The notes beneath the pieces are model-generated. The model had not been told where the DNA came from, ran no database searches, and worked only from the letters and a program-made list of their open reading frames with translations. The position numbers and the translations under genes are program-made. This document shows, piece by piece, positions 36,986 to 50,821 of a stretch of 64,000 nucleotides of DNA (positions are counted from its first letter, which is position 1; each line of letters opens with the position of its first letter). The stretch is taken from contig NC_045141.1 in the NCBI RefSeq assembly GCF_008831285.2, forward strand, positions 1,986,001-2,050,000, given 5' to 3'. This DNA is from Nymphaea colorata (Eukaryota > Streptophyta > Magnoliopsida > Nymphaeales > Nymphaeaceae).

Positions 36986-38706
36986 CTGAAATATGGAGCA
37001 AAGAAGACATTTTAACGTCTAACTAGCACGTCTAAAGAAAGGAAGATCCAAGAGGAGTGTACCAAAACCTGGTTTGCAACAATACATCCGCCTGAAATAC
37101 TCAGCAAATGGGGTCTCTGGGACGGGAAGAAGCTTAGAAAGTAATGCCAGGGGCCAGCTGGATACGTAGGGCAGAGAAGGGAAAATTAGTCAGACTGATC
37201 CTTTGATCAAATGTACAAGTGGTAACAGTTATGATTTCCACTCTGCATATAATATTGTTGACAAAATAAGCAAGTAAATCCAGTCATATGCAACAATCAT
37301 AGTCCCGTCCAAATATTCACTAAAACAAAAATATGCACGAGAAAATCTTTTTTTTTTTTTTGCTTATTTTAGCAGTGTTGACCAATTAGAATCCATAAAA
37401 AGGAAACAAGGTAACTACTTACTGTAATAATAATAACTATACCATGAAAAATCATGAAAGTCAACCGCTATGACTTCATGAGAAGTCATGCACCAGTAAA
37501 TAACAGTTCAAATTAAGTATCAAAGATTCAAGACTAAAAAATAGACTAGCAGGACTTTGGATCTGTCTAGCTCCCACACAAATCCATTTAGCATGAATGT
37601 CCAGATAACTCTTGCAAATGGACCTCCATAGCAGATGAATAAGAACTCCCACCATATTCAGCATTTCATCATACAATAGAAAGCTGTGAAGCCGATTTCA
37701 GAGACCCAAAAACTTGGTCATAACATATAAAGGAAAGGACTGGAACGAATTCAAATAAAAAAGATACTTTCGTAAGTGATAAGTATTGAACATAAAGATG
37801 CATTAACCACCAACCTTATGAAACCAAGAGCAATAGAGGCAATCCATAACTGCCAGCTCAGCCTAACAGTCGATGCAAATTTCCCAAGGAATTCAACAAT
37901 CAATGCCTACAGTAAGTTTTACAACTATAAGAAACATAGAGCTACAAATATAGAAATGAAGATACAAACTCAGCATCACTTGCCTGAAATATAACTGTAG
38001 CCCCTATAATCCCCATAAAAAGGTGGTTTTTGGTAACTCCAGAGAAGATATTTAACTTGTCAGGTTTTCGAGCGTTGAACTCATTAAAAACCTGAAACCA
38101 ATAGAGAACATTGAAAAAAAATTAAAGGACTGCCCATCAACAATTCCACAGTGACCTTTAGGGTCGTTTGGCAAAAGGGACATTCTGGGAGTGTCCCATG
38201 AATATATTCCAATTTTGAGATAGATTCATGAGACACTAGTTCTAGTGTTTCATGAACCTGCCTCATTCTTGAGGAAGATTCATGGGACACTTTAGTAGTG
38301 TTCCTCAAGCCTAACGACCTCTTAGGTTCATGAATACTCACAAAACAAAGGAATAAAAACAACAAGAGTACATGGTTGTGTTGTTAAAGGAAAACAGAGT
38401 TGTGCCAAAAGAAAAAATGAAAGACATGCTAAATATGCTCAATTGAGTCCATACATGGTAGAGAGGGTCGTATCTCAAAAGTTACTATCAGCAAATCCAT
38501 CTCAGAACCAGCTAAAGCAATCATCCCTCACCCAATTTTCCTGTCTTCTCTTTGTCATTTCGCTATCTACCATTACTCGGTCACCAACCCTCTCTCTCTC
38601 TTTCTCTCTTCATTAAATGAGATGGGTTCACATGGGTTACAAAAATGGGGGTAGAAAAGAGTGGGAAATGAGAGGAAGGCATATACATACATACATACAC
38701 ACATAC

Positions 38707-38761
<55 letters not shown>

Positions 38762-41700
38762 AAAAGTTAATGTGGTCATGTGCCAGATGACTAAAATTTA
38801 AAAATTTAAGGCTAAAATGACCATAAATCATGACTGAAGCCGCCATAAACCATGGCTACATTATAAACTGTGGCTAGTACTAATTTAATGACTGTTCTCT
38901 AGCAACAAATTTTTAAATTTTAACCATTCGGCAATGTCTAGTACGACAACATTGAGCACCTTTTCGAAAAACATAACCTTATGCTCCAAGGTTCTTTTTT
39001 GCTTCGAGGTAGGGTGGACCTATGGTACATCCTTCAACTCGAGTGTCGTGCTTGCCACCATTTGTAGCTCAGAAGAATAATGCACCTAAGTGTGACAATA
39101 ACCACAAGATTTGAACTTTGGACCCCTTAAGTGTGAACAGTTTTGCTGCCCCAGCTGCACTATGTCCCTCTTTTTCAAAAACGTTTATAGCCGCAAATAT
39201 CACAATTTTCAAAAATTATCACAATATTTATGAGAAAAATGATAAAAACAAAAGAATCTAAATAAATGTTTCTGAAAAAAAAATTGAGGCATATATTTAT
39301 CTCATTTTTATCATGTTTTTTTCCCATCTTTTCCCTCTTTTTTGTTTTTCTCTTTTTTTAAGGTTAACGACAACATAGGTTCTCCTTTAAACTTAATGAA
39401 ACTATTTATTATCATTCTTATCATCATTAAGACATTATTTTTTATCATTTTTATCTAGTTTTTTAACGTCTTGTTGTTAGTTTCTTATTTGTTTTATTTT
39501 TACCTAATTTATAGATTTTTTTATTTTTTTAAAAAATTGTAAATATTTTCCTGAAATTTTACTAAGAAAAACAACTTTACCAAAAAAATACTAGGCAACC
39601 ATCTTGTTGTTAAAAACCCGAGAACGATATTTGTGGCAACGAAATGTTCCTAAGAATCTTCTGTGAATGTCGCTCTTCTACTTACTTGATCAATGGAATG
39701 TCCTCTAAGATTTTGGAAAATATCTCGGTTCACCATTCAAAAAATCTTTTTAACATTCATTTGAAATATATTTCAGTGTTTGGTAGAAGCAACAACAATT
39801 AGTGCTTTAATAGATGACATTCTAGAAACAAGGGCAAAATTTTATTCATTGTCTATATCATATTTGTGTGTATGTCCCTTGGTGACGAACCTAACCTACT
39901 ATCTTTCAAGAGAATCACCCCTTTTAGTTTTACCCTTATAAACCCACCTACATCTTATACTTTGTTTTTTCATGTATTGCATTTTCATGGGATCTAAGCT
40001 CAGTATTAATGACATCCACCCAAGGAGGCTGATCTTTGGCCTCACTAGAAGAGGTAGGCTCATCATAAGAATGAACAGCTAATAGACATGTCCTATAATT
40101 TTGAGAAAAAGAACCATAAGACATAAATTTGGGGAGGTTTTGTTATCCTATGAGACTTAAGAATTGGTTTTGGTACTTAACTTGAGTATCCTTTAGTAGT
40201 TGACGAACTTTTCTATATGTTAGGACATACTTAAATGGCTCATTTTCATATGAAATGTCATTTTGCTCATTGAAAATATGATGTTTGTTATGGACATTTA
40301 CCAACATATCATCATTATCATGAAACAAAGAGTATTCATTCTAGAACCATTCATAAAGAAAAAGATGATCATCTTCATGCCTGGATTTATACTTTCATTT
40401 CAATTTTTAAACAGATCAACTTTATCTTTCTCAAGGTCATAACATCTATACCCCTTTTGAGTATCAAAATATCTAATGTAAATACATTTTATTGCTTTAG
40501 AAGAGAGTTTATCATTTCTGTCATTTAAAATATAGCACTTACAACTAAAAAAGTTATAAACAATTATTATTGGTTTTCAAGTTACAAAGTTTCTATGGAT
40601 GCTCCTCCTAGTTTTGATATGCATAAAAGAAAACTATTTTCGCCTAAGAAAGGCATTATATGATTTGAAACAAGCCCCAAAAAACTTGACTTGACAAATT
40701 CAACAGAGGTACATTTGATCAATTATTTAAATCCTATCATTTTCATACTGCTATATATGTCAAGAATCCTTCTGTGTGTGGTTAGATTACTACTTTATGT
40801 TGACAATATGATTATTAGGGGCAGTGATGAAGAAGAAATTAAACTGAGTTAAATGTTTTTCTAAGGAATAGACTGAGTCTATCTAACCTATTTTCTTAGT
40901 ATTCAAGCTCCTTACAATAAAAAAGGAGACTTGCTTTCACATATCAAATTTGCCATTGATACTATAAGTATACATGAAATCACCATGACAATGTAGTCGA
41001 TATTCCTGACATGCTAAGAGGTGAAGATAACTAATGGAGAAATTTTAGAGAATCCAACACATACAATCGACAATTAGTTGGAACCTCAACCTACTTATCC
41101 ATCACCAGACTTGACATGTTATCCATGTTGCATGCCAGTTTCAGCAGCCAACCATCTCCAAGCATATAGACTTCAACAGCCTACTACACCTATGAGGCCA
41201 GATTTATGAAAAATGGCTGCACAGTATATGTGTGTCTGTGAATGTGCATGCATGTGTGCCTGGCGTAGGATCAAGTATTTTAGCTGGTCCTACCAATGAC
41301 AATCTAGACAGTTAGTGAAAGGACGTCATGGGTTTGGATCCTGATTTATTTTGGATACAAAACCCATGCATCATGTGTTGTATATTTCTCTTGTGTAAAT
41401 GGTGGCATGCTTGTATTTTTCATTTTCTTTGTTACACTTCTTAGTCATGTAAACTTCTGTTTATTTTTAATGAATGTTAGGGCCCGTTCATTACTTTGAA
41501 GCCGCCATCACGTTGTGAAAGAAATTCCTTCCTGTCTTCCCTTCTTCACAGCTGAAGAACTTTGGATACTAAAATATGTTTTCTCTGAGTTGAACGCTTT
41601 CATCCAGCAGTCCAGATCTTCATTTCCTTCTCAAAAACAGAAAGGGAAAAGGATGGTGGGTGGTTATTCTCTAAGGTAACCAATTCCTTTTCAAGAAGGG

Positions 41701-42126
41701 GAGATCTTTGGTAGTTGCTTCATCAAAAAGTCCAAATTGGCACTAATACAACCAATAAAAAAGCTTACGTGCCCCTCCACATCTTCACACTCACATATAT
41801 GGAATTTAAATGTGGCTGCTCACCATGAGAGCCGCTCGGTAGTTTTTAAGAGTTTCTTCAAAAATCAAATATCATAGATGATGTAAAATGTTCGAAACTA
41901 TATAAACCATGAAATTGATGTCCAGACACGATCTCATGAGTCAAGAAAGCAAAGACCTTTGATTTTAAGTCATAAACCAGATGCCTAGACATGGTTTTAT
42001 AAGCCTAGAAAGTTAAGGCCTTTGACTCTCATGGTGCCATGTCCCATGGGTACAGGTGTGGATCAAGTTCAGCATCACGGGTATAAGGGTGCGGGCTTAC
42101 ATATACATACACTATATATCTATCTA

Positions 42127-42176
<50 letters not shown>

Positions 42177-43774
42177 AAATAAGCTGGAAATTTCATGCAT
42201 TAAGGTTTTAAATAAACCAAAAAATGCACCATTCACCATTGCAATCATGCTTCATCAATCCAAGTTTGATATCATCCAAACTGGATACATCGATCTAACA
42301 TTGCCTTGGTGCTAGCATGCTGCAATTAGCAGGAGAAAATAAACAACAGATAATAAAAAAAAAAAACAGAAAAATAATATATGCTAACGAGTAAGAATAG
42401 TCACATGCACATAGTAATATCAACAAAGAATGAATAGATGAATAAAAGAATGTAACAATAGAATCTATAGATGATTAAACCGAGCAAAAAATAACACATA
42501 AGGAATTGATAGTTAAGAGACAAAAGACAAAAAATTGAATAAGGGGTTGCAAAAATGGGGCAAATCAGCATGGACGTCTGTAAATCGACAAAAATCGGAC
42601 ATTAATCGTATATGTCGTTGAAAAATGGACGAAGTCGATCAGAAAATTAGGGTTTGCTGAGAAAAGGGAGGAAAACAAGCCTGCCTCAGGTGGCTCCCTT
42701 CGCTGGAAATAGGCGTTCATTGGAGATAACACACTCACTGGAAATAGACGTCAGACACCGGAAAAAAACTCCTCTGCTGGTGACTCGACCAAAACGTAAA
42801 AGCCTTCGACCATTCAATGTTTGGTCGATGACTGCAATGTTTCGAGCCATCGTCTATATGCAGTGTTGTTAAAAAAATAAATAAATAAATAACCGATAAT
42901 GGGACCAAAATAGGCTCAGTCAAAGTTGACTAAGTCCATTCTTACACTGTCATGGGGTCGGATGCATTGATCGTACCTGACACAGTCCATGCCATGTTGG
43001 GCCTGTGTCTAAATGAGAACCCATACCCATATCGACCATGCACCTGTGTATCAGAGATGTGTGTGTGTGTGTGTATTTATGTATATATGTATACTTATGG
43101 CTAGATCGATTCTCCTAGTCCATGCGGAAGGGATAAAGAATTTTGTATTTGTTGAAACAGTTGAATCGTGAAGAACAGTAGAATACAAAGACAAATGTAA
43201 CGTGGAAAAACCCTCAACTCGAGGGAAAAAAAACCATGATGGAGATCTCTGGCGCCCACTAGCAGCCTATCTCTCTCTCTTAATTTTCATTCACAACTTG
43301 AAATAAGGGTTACAAAGGCTTAAATGGAGCTCAAACATGAGCAACGGGTCGGATAGGGGCCAGACCCAGACCCAAACATACAAACACGTCAACTGTATTA
43401 TTCCTTTCGTTTTTGAGGCCTTTGGATTTTAAAAAAAAAAGCCTTTTTTATTAGTAAGTATGTATATATTCCTCCCAACTGAGAAAGAAAGAGGGAGGCT
43501 CTCTTCATAAACTTGATCCTAAACACACAGTATGCATAAATTAAATATGTAGGATTTACTTTTCAGATATACATGTGTGTTGTGTGTGTGCGCGCGTATT
43601 TATAGGAGGATTCAAATCTATCATATTCTGAATGTTGCAGATGATTAAAAATTAAGTTGAAACCACAATAAACTGTTGCTAAAAGTACCATGAACCATTA
43701 CTACATCCTAAACCATCGTTAATGCTCTAGGGGAACTTTTAGCCATTTAGCATCCAGCAGATTTGAAATTGAAC

Positions 43775-43847
<73 letters not shown>

Positions 43848-46800
43848 AGTATTTTCCAAACAAATATATCCTAGACAAGAATGGGACTTTGGGCTGATTG
43901 GAAAGGGAGGGTTCAATGTACAACGTCATTGTTCCCCCCTTTCTCTCTTGCTCTCTCTCTGCCTGTCTCTTGGTGGCAGAGGTACTGCATTGGCCTGCTT
44001 GCCTCCTCCCTGAATGGGGAAAGACAGGAGGTGTTCCTCTTTTACCAAAAAAAAAAAAGCACTCTCCCTTTCTTCTTGTTTGCCCCTTTCTTCTAAATCT
44101 CTCTCCCTCTCTCCCTCTCTCTCTCATCAGGGAGGAAGACACAAGGTATTCATATTCTTTTTTAACATAGGAAAAATCACTCTCCTTTCTTCCGTCAACA
44201 ATCACTGACACAGAGAGTTCCTACTCTCTCGTCAGCTCCTTCCAACAAGATTAAGGCCAAGCTGCCTTGGCAGACCCTTATTATTATTTCTTTTTTCTAA
44301 ATTTCGCTCCCCTTTATCTTTGTCAGTGAAGGGAAGAGGTCCTCCTCTTCCCATCAGCCCATTTCAACAGTGTGGTGAGGGGTGGGGACAGAGAGAAAGC
44401 TGATAAAGATGATAATGAAGCTCCTATCCCCCATGATGACGATGACAAGAGTGTAACAAAGAAAGGAGATAGAGAGAACAATGGATTGTGTGGCAAGCCC
44501 CTCTCCTTTCATCCATTAAGCAAGGGCAAAATGGGGAGAAGAAAGAGGAAAGAGGGCGCCCTTCATCTGAGTGGCAGTTAGATTAGATCAGATTGAACAG
44601 CCCATATTTTCTCATTCTTATATGGGATATATTTGTTTGAGAGATACTACATATATGTACACTTGTATATATGTGATTTTTGTAAAGATATTCATTTATT
44701 TCATTTATTATTTTCTTTATTTTTATGAGGCCGAGTACTGCTTGATCAGGCTGGAGGCTCACATCTGCTGTCCTCTCTCCTTCATTGTATTCTTTTTGTA
44801 TAAATAGCTATGCTGTTTCCGGAGTAAGACGTGCTGTTTTTGAACAGCTCTTGAAGTTAGTCAACAAACTTTCCTATTCATTACAGATCTGTGATATTGT
44901 TCAGGCCTTAGTGCCTCTGTTTGTTGACTGATATCGCTGCTTGACAGCTTCATTTACAGATCTATGCATCAAAGTTCAATCTAACTATTAGATCAGACCT
45001 ATCCAAACCAATTATTATTTAAATCAATCAGAATATTAAGCAGACATATATTTCATTAAAAAAAAGTAGATAAACTTACTTGACACATGACAAATGCATT
45101 AAAGATAAAGGTATTCTTCACATCCTCAGCATCAGCCTTTGTCTGATTACTAAGATGCAATAAGCGTATGCCATCAAAGTTGAGCACAAGTAGAACTGTC
45201 ACTTGATAGATTGCCTGAGTTTCATGTATTAATTATTAATAATCAATTCTAGACAGTGGGAACAATAACTTCAAGCTTCTCAGCCTTAATTATCACAATA
45301 CACTTACTTGTACAATGACGTTTCTCCACATAACATTGGTAATAAGAGGATCCCTGAGGAAAAGAGGACCAATTTCACAGGAGATAGACAAGCTCATTAC
45401 AGTTGTTCTTAGTAGATTCAAGCTCAAGAAGGAAAGGATAACAGAATTATGATTATCCTCAAAGCAACCTAAGAAACCATTTTACCAGCCAAGACTAAAC
45501 GAAATAATCATCTAATGATTGTTATAATATCGCCTTTTTTTCAGAAAAGGGAAAAAGAAAGGAAAAACAAAAAAAAAAGTCAAAAAAATCATGAGTTCCT
45601 GAAAAACAACACCAAAATGCAAAAATTGTCTTTTTGCATTTTTTTTACATTTTCACAAAAAAAATGTACATAAATATATTTTAATTTTTTAAGATTTCTT
45701 TTCACATTTTAATAACTATTTTGAAATTTTTATCGATGTGTTTGTATGAAAATTAGTTCCAAATACATACTTTCTGTAAAAATTTTTTGCCCTCTATCTG
45801 TACTTTTTAATTTTTTGAATTCCTGAGATTTTCCCATGAAAACAAGCCCGATTACTAATTGATGAAAACCTTGCATGTGGAAACCCAGGAAGGATATTTA
45901 TAACAATGCTTTTAGTTAGGTAAAAAATTGCTGAGCTAATCTGTTGAAACCATGCTTCCTCACCTCCGACCAACTGGGCGTCTCTGCATAAGATCATCTG
46001 TAGGTGGTTCAGTAGCCAATGCAAGTGCTCCAAGAGTGTCCATTATGAGATTAACCCAGAGAAGCTATAGACAGCAAGTTCAGGAAGAAAACATAACACA
46101 AGAAACCAAACTATAATCAAATCCAAAAGAGAAAAACCTGCACTGCTTTTAAAGGCACATCTCCTGCAGAAATTGAAGCGACCACATTTATTATGAGAGC
46201 TGCAACATTGACAGTGAGTTGAAATTGAATGAATTTCTGAATATTTGCATATACCGAACGACCCCATCGGACAACCTGAAGAACAAAACAAACAAATTAA
46301 AAATCCAAGATCTCATGTTCCTTAAGCTAATCAGCACTAACTGTGGAGTTTTACACCATGATGACCTTTACAACTGACGAGAAATTATCATCTAAGATGA
46401 TGATATCTGCACTTTCCTTTGCAACTTCAGTTCCTTGAATACCCATTGCAAGACCTATATCTGCCTACACACCAGAACCAGGAAATTTTACAAAAACAGA
46501 CCATATCCAATAAGAGTAAGGCATGCAAAATTGAGAAAAGCTCCACGTCACCCATCATTATGCCATAGGACACTAACCTCGTGCAATGCAGGAGCATCAT
46601 TTGTGCCATCTCCAGTAACTGCCACAACATTTCCTTGTTTCCTTAGTGCTTGGACAAGTAGCAGTTTGTCATTAGGGGAAGATCTTGCCATCACCTGAAA
46701 TCAAGCACAAGCCAGCCTAAGCATCCAAAAGACAGAAATATGGTAAAAACCTGAAAAGATAAAAGGGCACCATACAGATAAATCACGTGCAACATGCTGC

Positions 46801-47093
46801 CTTTCTGTTTCTGAAAGGACACGAAAAGCCCTTCCTTCAATAATTGCCCCTGGCTGAAGCTCCCTAGAGTCAAGAATGCCACACTCTAAAGCAATAGCTG
46901 TTGCTGTCTGGATATTGTCTCCAGTAACCATGCGGACCTATAAGAGGCCACATCAAATTACAAAAAAGATGCAAGTACAGAACACATTCCAAAATGCTGT
47001 CAAGCACATAATATGACATTAGTTTATAAATGTGCAATCAAGAAGCCCATTAGTACCTAATATATATAAATTGGGATATACATACATACCTAC

Positions 47094-47132
<39 letters not shown>

Positions 47133-50100
47133 ATAGTGTATGTATGTGTGTCTTGGCTGTTATATTTCTGCACTTTTCTGTTATTTGTTTCTTAAAATAA
47201 ACTAAATGTCCCAAGGGCACTACGTAATTAGCCTACGTAGCTGCTGTAAGTGTCCAATAGCCTAGCCATTGGTTACTCCCAACTATTCAGCCTCATCTAT
47301 CATAAATAAGGGGAAGCCCCTTATTAATAGTTATACATCCTCAAATGTATTGTGAGGAATATAACAAGGGTCTTATGTTATAATTTGTTCTTTAATTCTA
47401 TCTCTTTTTAAGTATTCTTAGTAAATTATTATGTGTGATTAAGATGATTAATAATTAAGCATTCGGTGAGAGATGTCTTTAAAGCCCTTATTGTAGGTTT
47501 GTCTGCCTAATATTCATGAAAAAAATATCCTTACTGCTTCAGGGTTCCTCCAGCTTCTCTTTTATTAATCATTATTTTATCATCATGGGAGATAAAGATA
47601 ATGCTATGTTCCCTACAAATTCAACTGAACCAACAACGCAATGTGGCAATCAATTATGAAATAGCACATTCAAAGGAGAGGTGTCACAAACACCTTTTGT
47701 TCTGTTCTTACCTGCTTGGCCTAGGTTCTCTCTAGAACCCAATGGGGGCTGTAGCAATCTTTCGCTCTTATGTACAGAACCAACAAAGGTCTTTCCTCAA
47801 AGAAACTCTACAACTTTTATTACTTAAAGGGACAATTACATTTTTCACTTGACTGCCTGTTTTTCGGCCTCAAGATTTCATCTGTCAAGCTTATAATGCT
47901 CGCTCCTATGCAGTTACAAAACGGAACATGAAATTACACCATGGAGTGCCCCCTCTTGACACTGCTGCTACCTGCCCATGCAAGTAACATACCCAAAGCC
48001 TATAATCTGCCATCGAAGCAACAGCATCTTCCATGTTGCACGGCCCACTTTGCGTCTATTCTTGAGGCATTTTGTTTTGGGCCTTGGCTGCCCAATGCAC
48101 AACCACATAACTAAAAGGCTCCAAGCATCTTGTGCTGCCTTGTTTTCCATTCCTGCGCCTTCAAGAACGAGTCTGCTTGGCCGAGTGAGTGAGATCTACT
48201 CCTGCAACCATTCTCCGCAAGACCATACGGCAGATCGAAATCCCCAGGACGTACATATGCTTCTAGAGTTCCCCATCAATGTGCCCATTCAATAGGCGAG
48301 CAGCTACATGACATGCGAGCTTGCATACATGGCTTCTGCTTAACTTGCAGCCATATGTTAGGGCAACCCTACATGGTCCCAGAACCATGAGCAGCTGTCA
48401 GAACAAAGGTTGTCCATACAAGAGATATGGGCATTGACCCCCTGCATCCGAGGATGGCCTTAAAATAACATGGTCTATCGTGGATTCTTCTAGGCCTGCC
48501 TTGGCCAGCATGGTCAGGTGACTTTGGCACGTTGGCCAAGCTACTTTGGCTAGCCTCAGCCAGCATGGCTAGGCTGCCTTCACCAACATGGGTAGGCTAC
48601 CTCATGCAGCAGGACAGAGGGCTTCGGCCAGCATGGCCAAGCAGCCTTGGCCTAAGGGCTTCCAAGAGGTTTCTAGGAAGATGTTGATGGTTCCATAAAG
48701 AAACTTATTTTTTAACTTAGTAAGGATATGGCTGAAATATTCAATGAGCTTAAAGGAGATGAAAAATCAAAGTTGTAGAACAGTATGAAAAACATCTTCA
48801 TGAAATGAGATATGAAGCACTCCGAGGTAACGTCGTGGATTCTTAACATTGTAGAGATAAGTATCGTACCAATGTGGTCAAACTTTCCCTTGCTAATGAA
48901 GCAAAGGTTGAATACAAGAAAGAACATTGACAGTCAATATCATTTTGAGGGGAAAGCTCCCACAACCTAGCAAGGTGACATGTCAATAAGTTTCCCCACC
49001 CCCACCCTTTATGAAATGTCTTATTTTGAGCCAACATGGAAGACTATTAAGGATCTTGATAGCATAGAATTGAAAAGTAACGAGTCTTTCAATTCTTCAA
49101 TGGACTCGGACTGGAATTGGAGTAAACAGATCGAACTTACGGCATCATGTGTGTCTTCCTTCGATGGATGTTAGTACTCAAAACATTAAGCAGGTGTAGA
49201 CTATGGACTTTAAAAATTGCCTAGGCAACACAAAAACAGTTAAAGAAAGGGAAAAAGGATGCAAAGGAAGAAGAATAAGGAGAAAGAAAATAAGCAAAGA
49301 GGAAAAAAACAGGAAAAAAAATGAAGTGAAAGACATTTTTCTTTTTTTTTTTTGAACTTGGGCACCTAAGCCTAGCCTAGTCTAGTTGAAAAGGTGGGTG
49401 CATAGGCATGCGTGTAGGCATAGACTATTTCTTATTAGTTATTTAAGTCTCCAATCATTCTTAAAGTAAAGGAAAAACTATTTTGCTATGCATGAGTTGA
49501 AGTTGAACAGTTAAGTTTGTTATATTATCTTGAACATTTAAATTATTTGATGCAGCTAAACATAAAACTTAAAAGACAAAAGAATAGGAAAAGTTTTTAA
49601 TAAGGTAGGACAGTTGTGATTGGTTTAGTGACAAGGTTTTGATATTTTTTACCTTCTCTCTTTGAACCATTAAATGCTGATTTTTTGAATGATCAGTAAA
49701 ATTACTATTTTTTAAAATAAAACACCAAAAAAAGTTCTTGTGAAACTTGCCAATGAGAAGCCCCTCTTTTTTCAACAGGAGCTTATTTTCTGAATAATTG
49801 GTGCTTGCACAGTATATACACAAGTCATAAGAAGATATAGGTGTTTCCTCAGATTGTGGAAAGAGAAAACCAATTTTAAGTAAAACTGACCTTTTTGTCA
49901 TGTCAGCAATAGCGGGACACACACACACACATATATATAAATAGAATCCACCAACCTGCAAGCATGCATCCATTCATACACCACGCACAAAGATGTAAAG
50001 ACCCACACAACACCCTTGACCATGTGATACAGGAAGTAAGATGCAACAAGATACAGGGAGTAAGATGCAACAAGGAGCTGATAGCATCTATAGATGTTGT

Positions 50101-50790
50101 ATACCAAGACCTAGCAGTTCAACAACAAGAACTGCTGTTTATCAACTGAAAACCAATAAATGAAAGAGATAGACACAGAATTCACCTTCACTCCAGCATT
50201 CCTACAAAGGTTAACTGCTTCTTTCACACCTGGACGGCAAGGATCCTGTAAGGGGAAAAAGAAATCAAGTTCTATGACACACAATCAAACTGAAGACCAT
50301 TTTTCACATAAACTTGATCTTTTTGCAACAAAAGAACTGAGGAGCTTTGATAAACTTCACATAGCTACAAAGCTATGTCCCATGGATATGAGTATGGGTG
50401 CAGAGCACTTTCAAGAAACTTGGGTACAGGGACATGGCCGTATATACATGCATACATACATAAATACATATATAAAACAAAAGTAAGATTTTAAACAAAC
50501 AAAACCACACATGTAAATTAAATACATTACGGACTGATATGAAGCTTCAAGTTCGGGATCCGGTGTTAGCATTTTGGGCAGACTACAGTCTATTTTAGGC
50601 TTTTAAGTTTTAGCATTTTAAGTTTTTAACAGAATAGATTAAAGAAAACTACGTTAACAAACAGATCAAACAAAATACAAGCAAACCACCAGCCATAAAA
50701 TGCAAACTACAAAGCTGCAGAAAACAACCTGTGTTACATAATAAAACAAATCCAAACAAGAAAAATGTGCAGGAGTGATAACTCTATACA

Positions 50791-50821
<31 letters not shown>

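Noticed and set aside
41480-41500. Possible transposon end gttagggcccgttc
   Set aside because: No matching inverted end found within the following kilobase.
44590-44960. Possible LTR or promoter (ttgtataaatagc near 44798)
   Set aside because: No second copy, no TG...CA boundary and no flanking duplication; it lies in an ACA intron.
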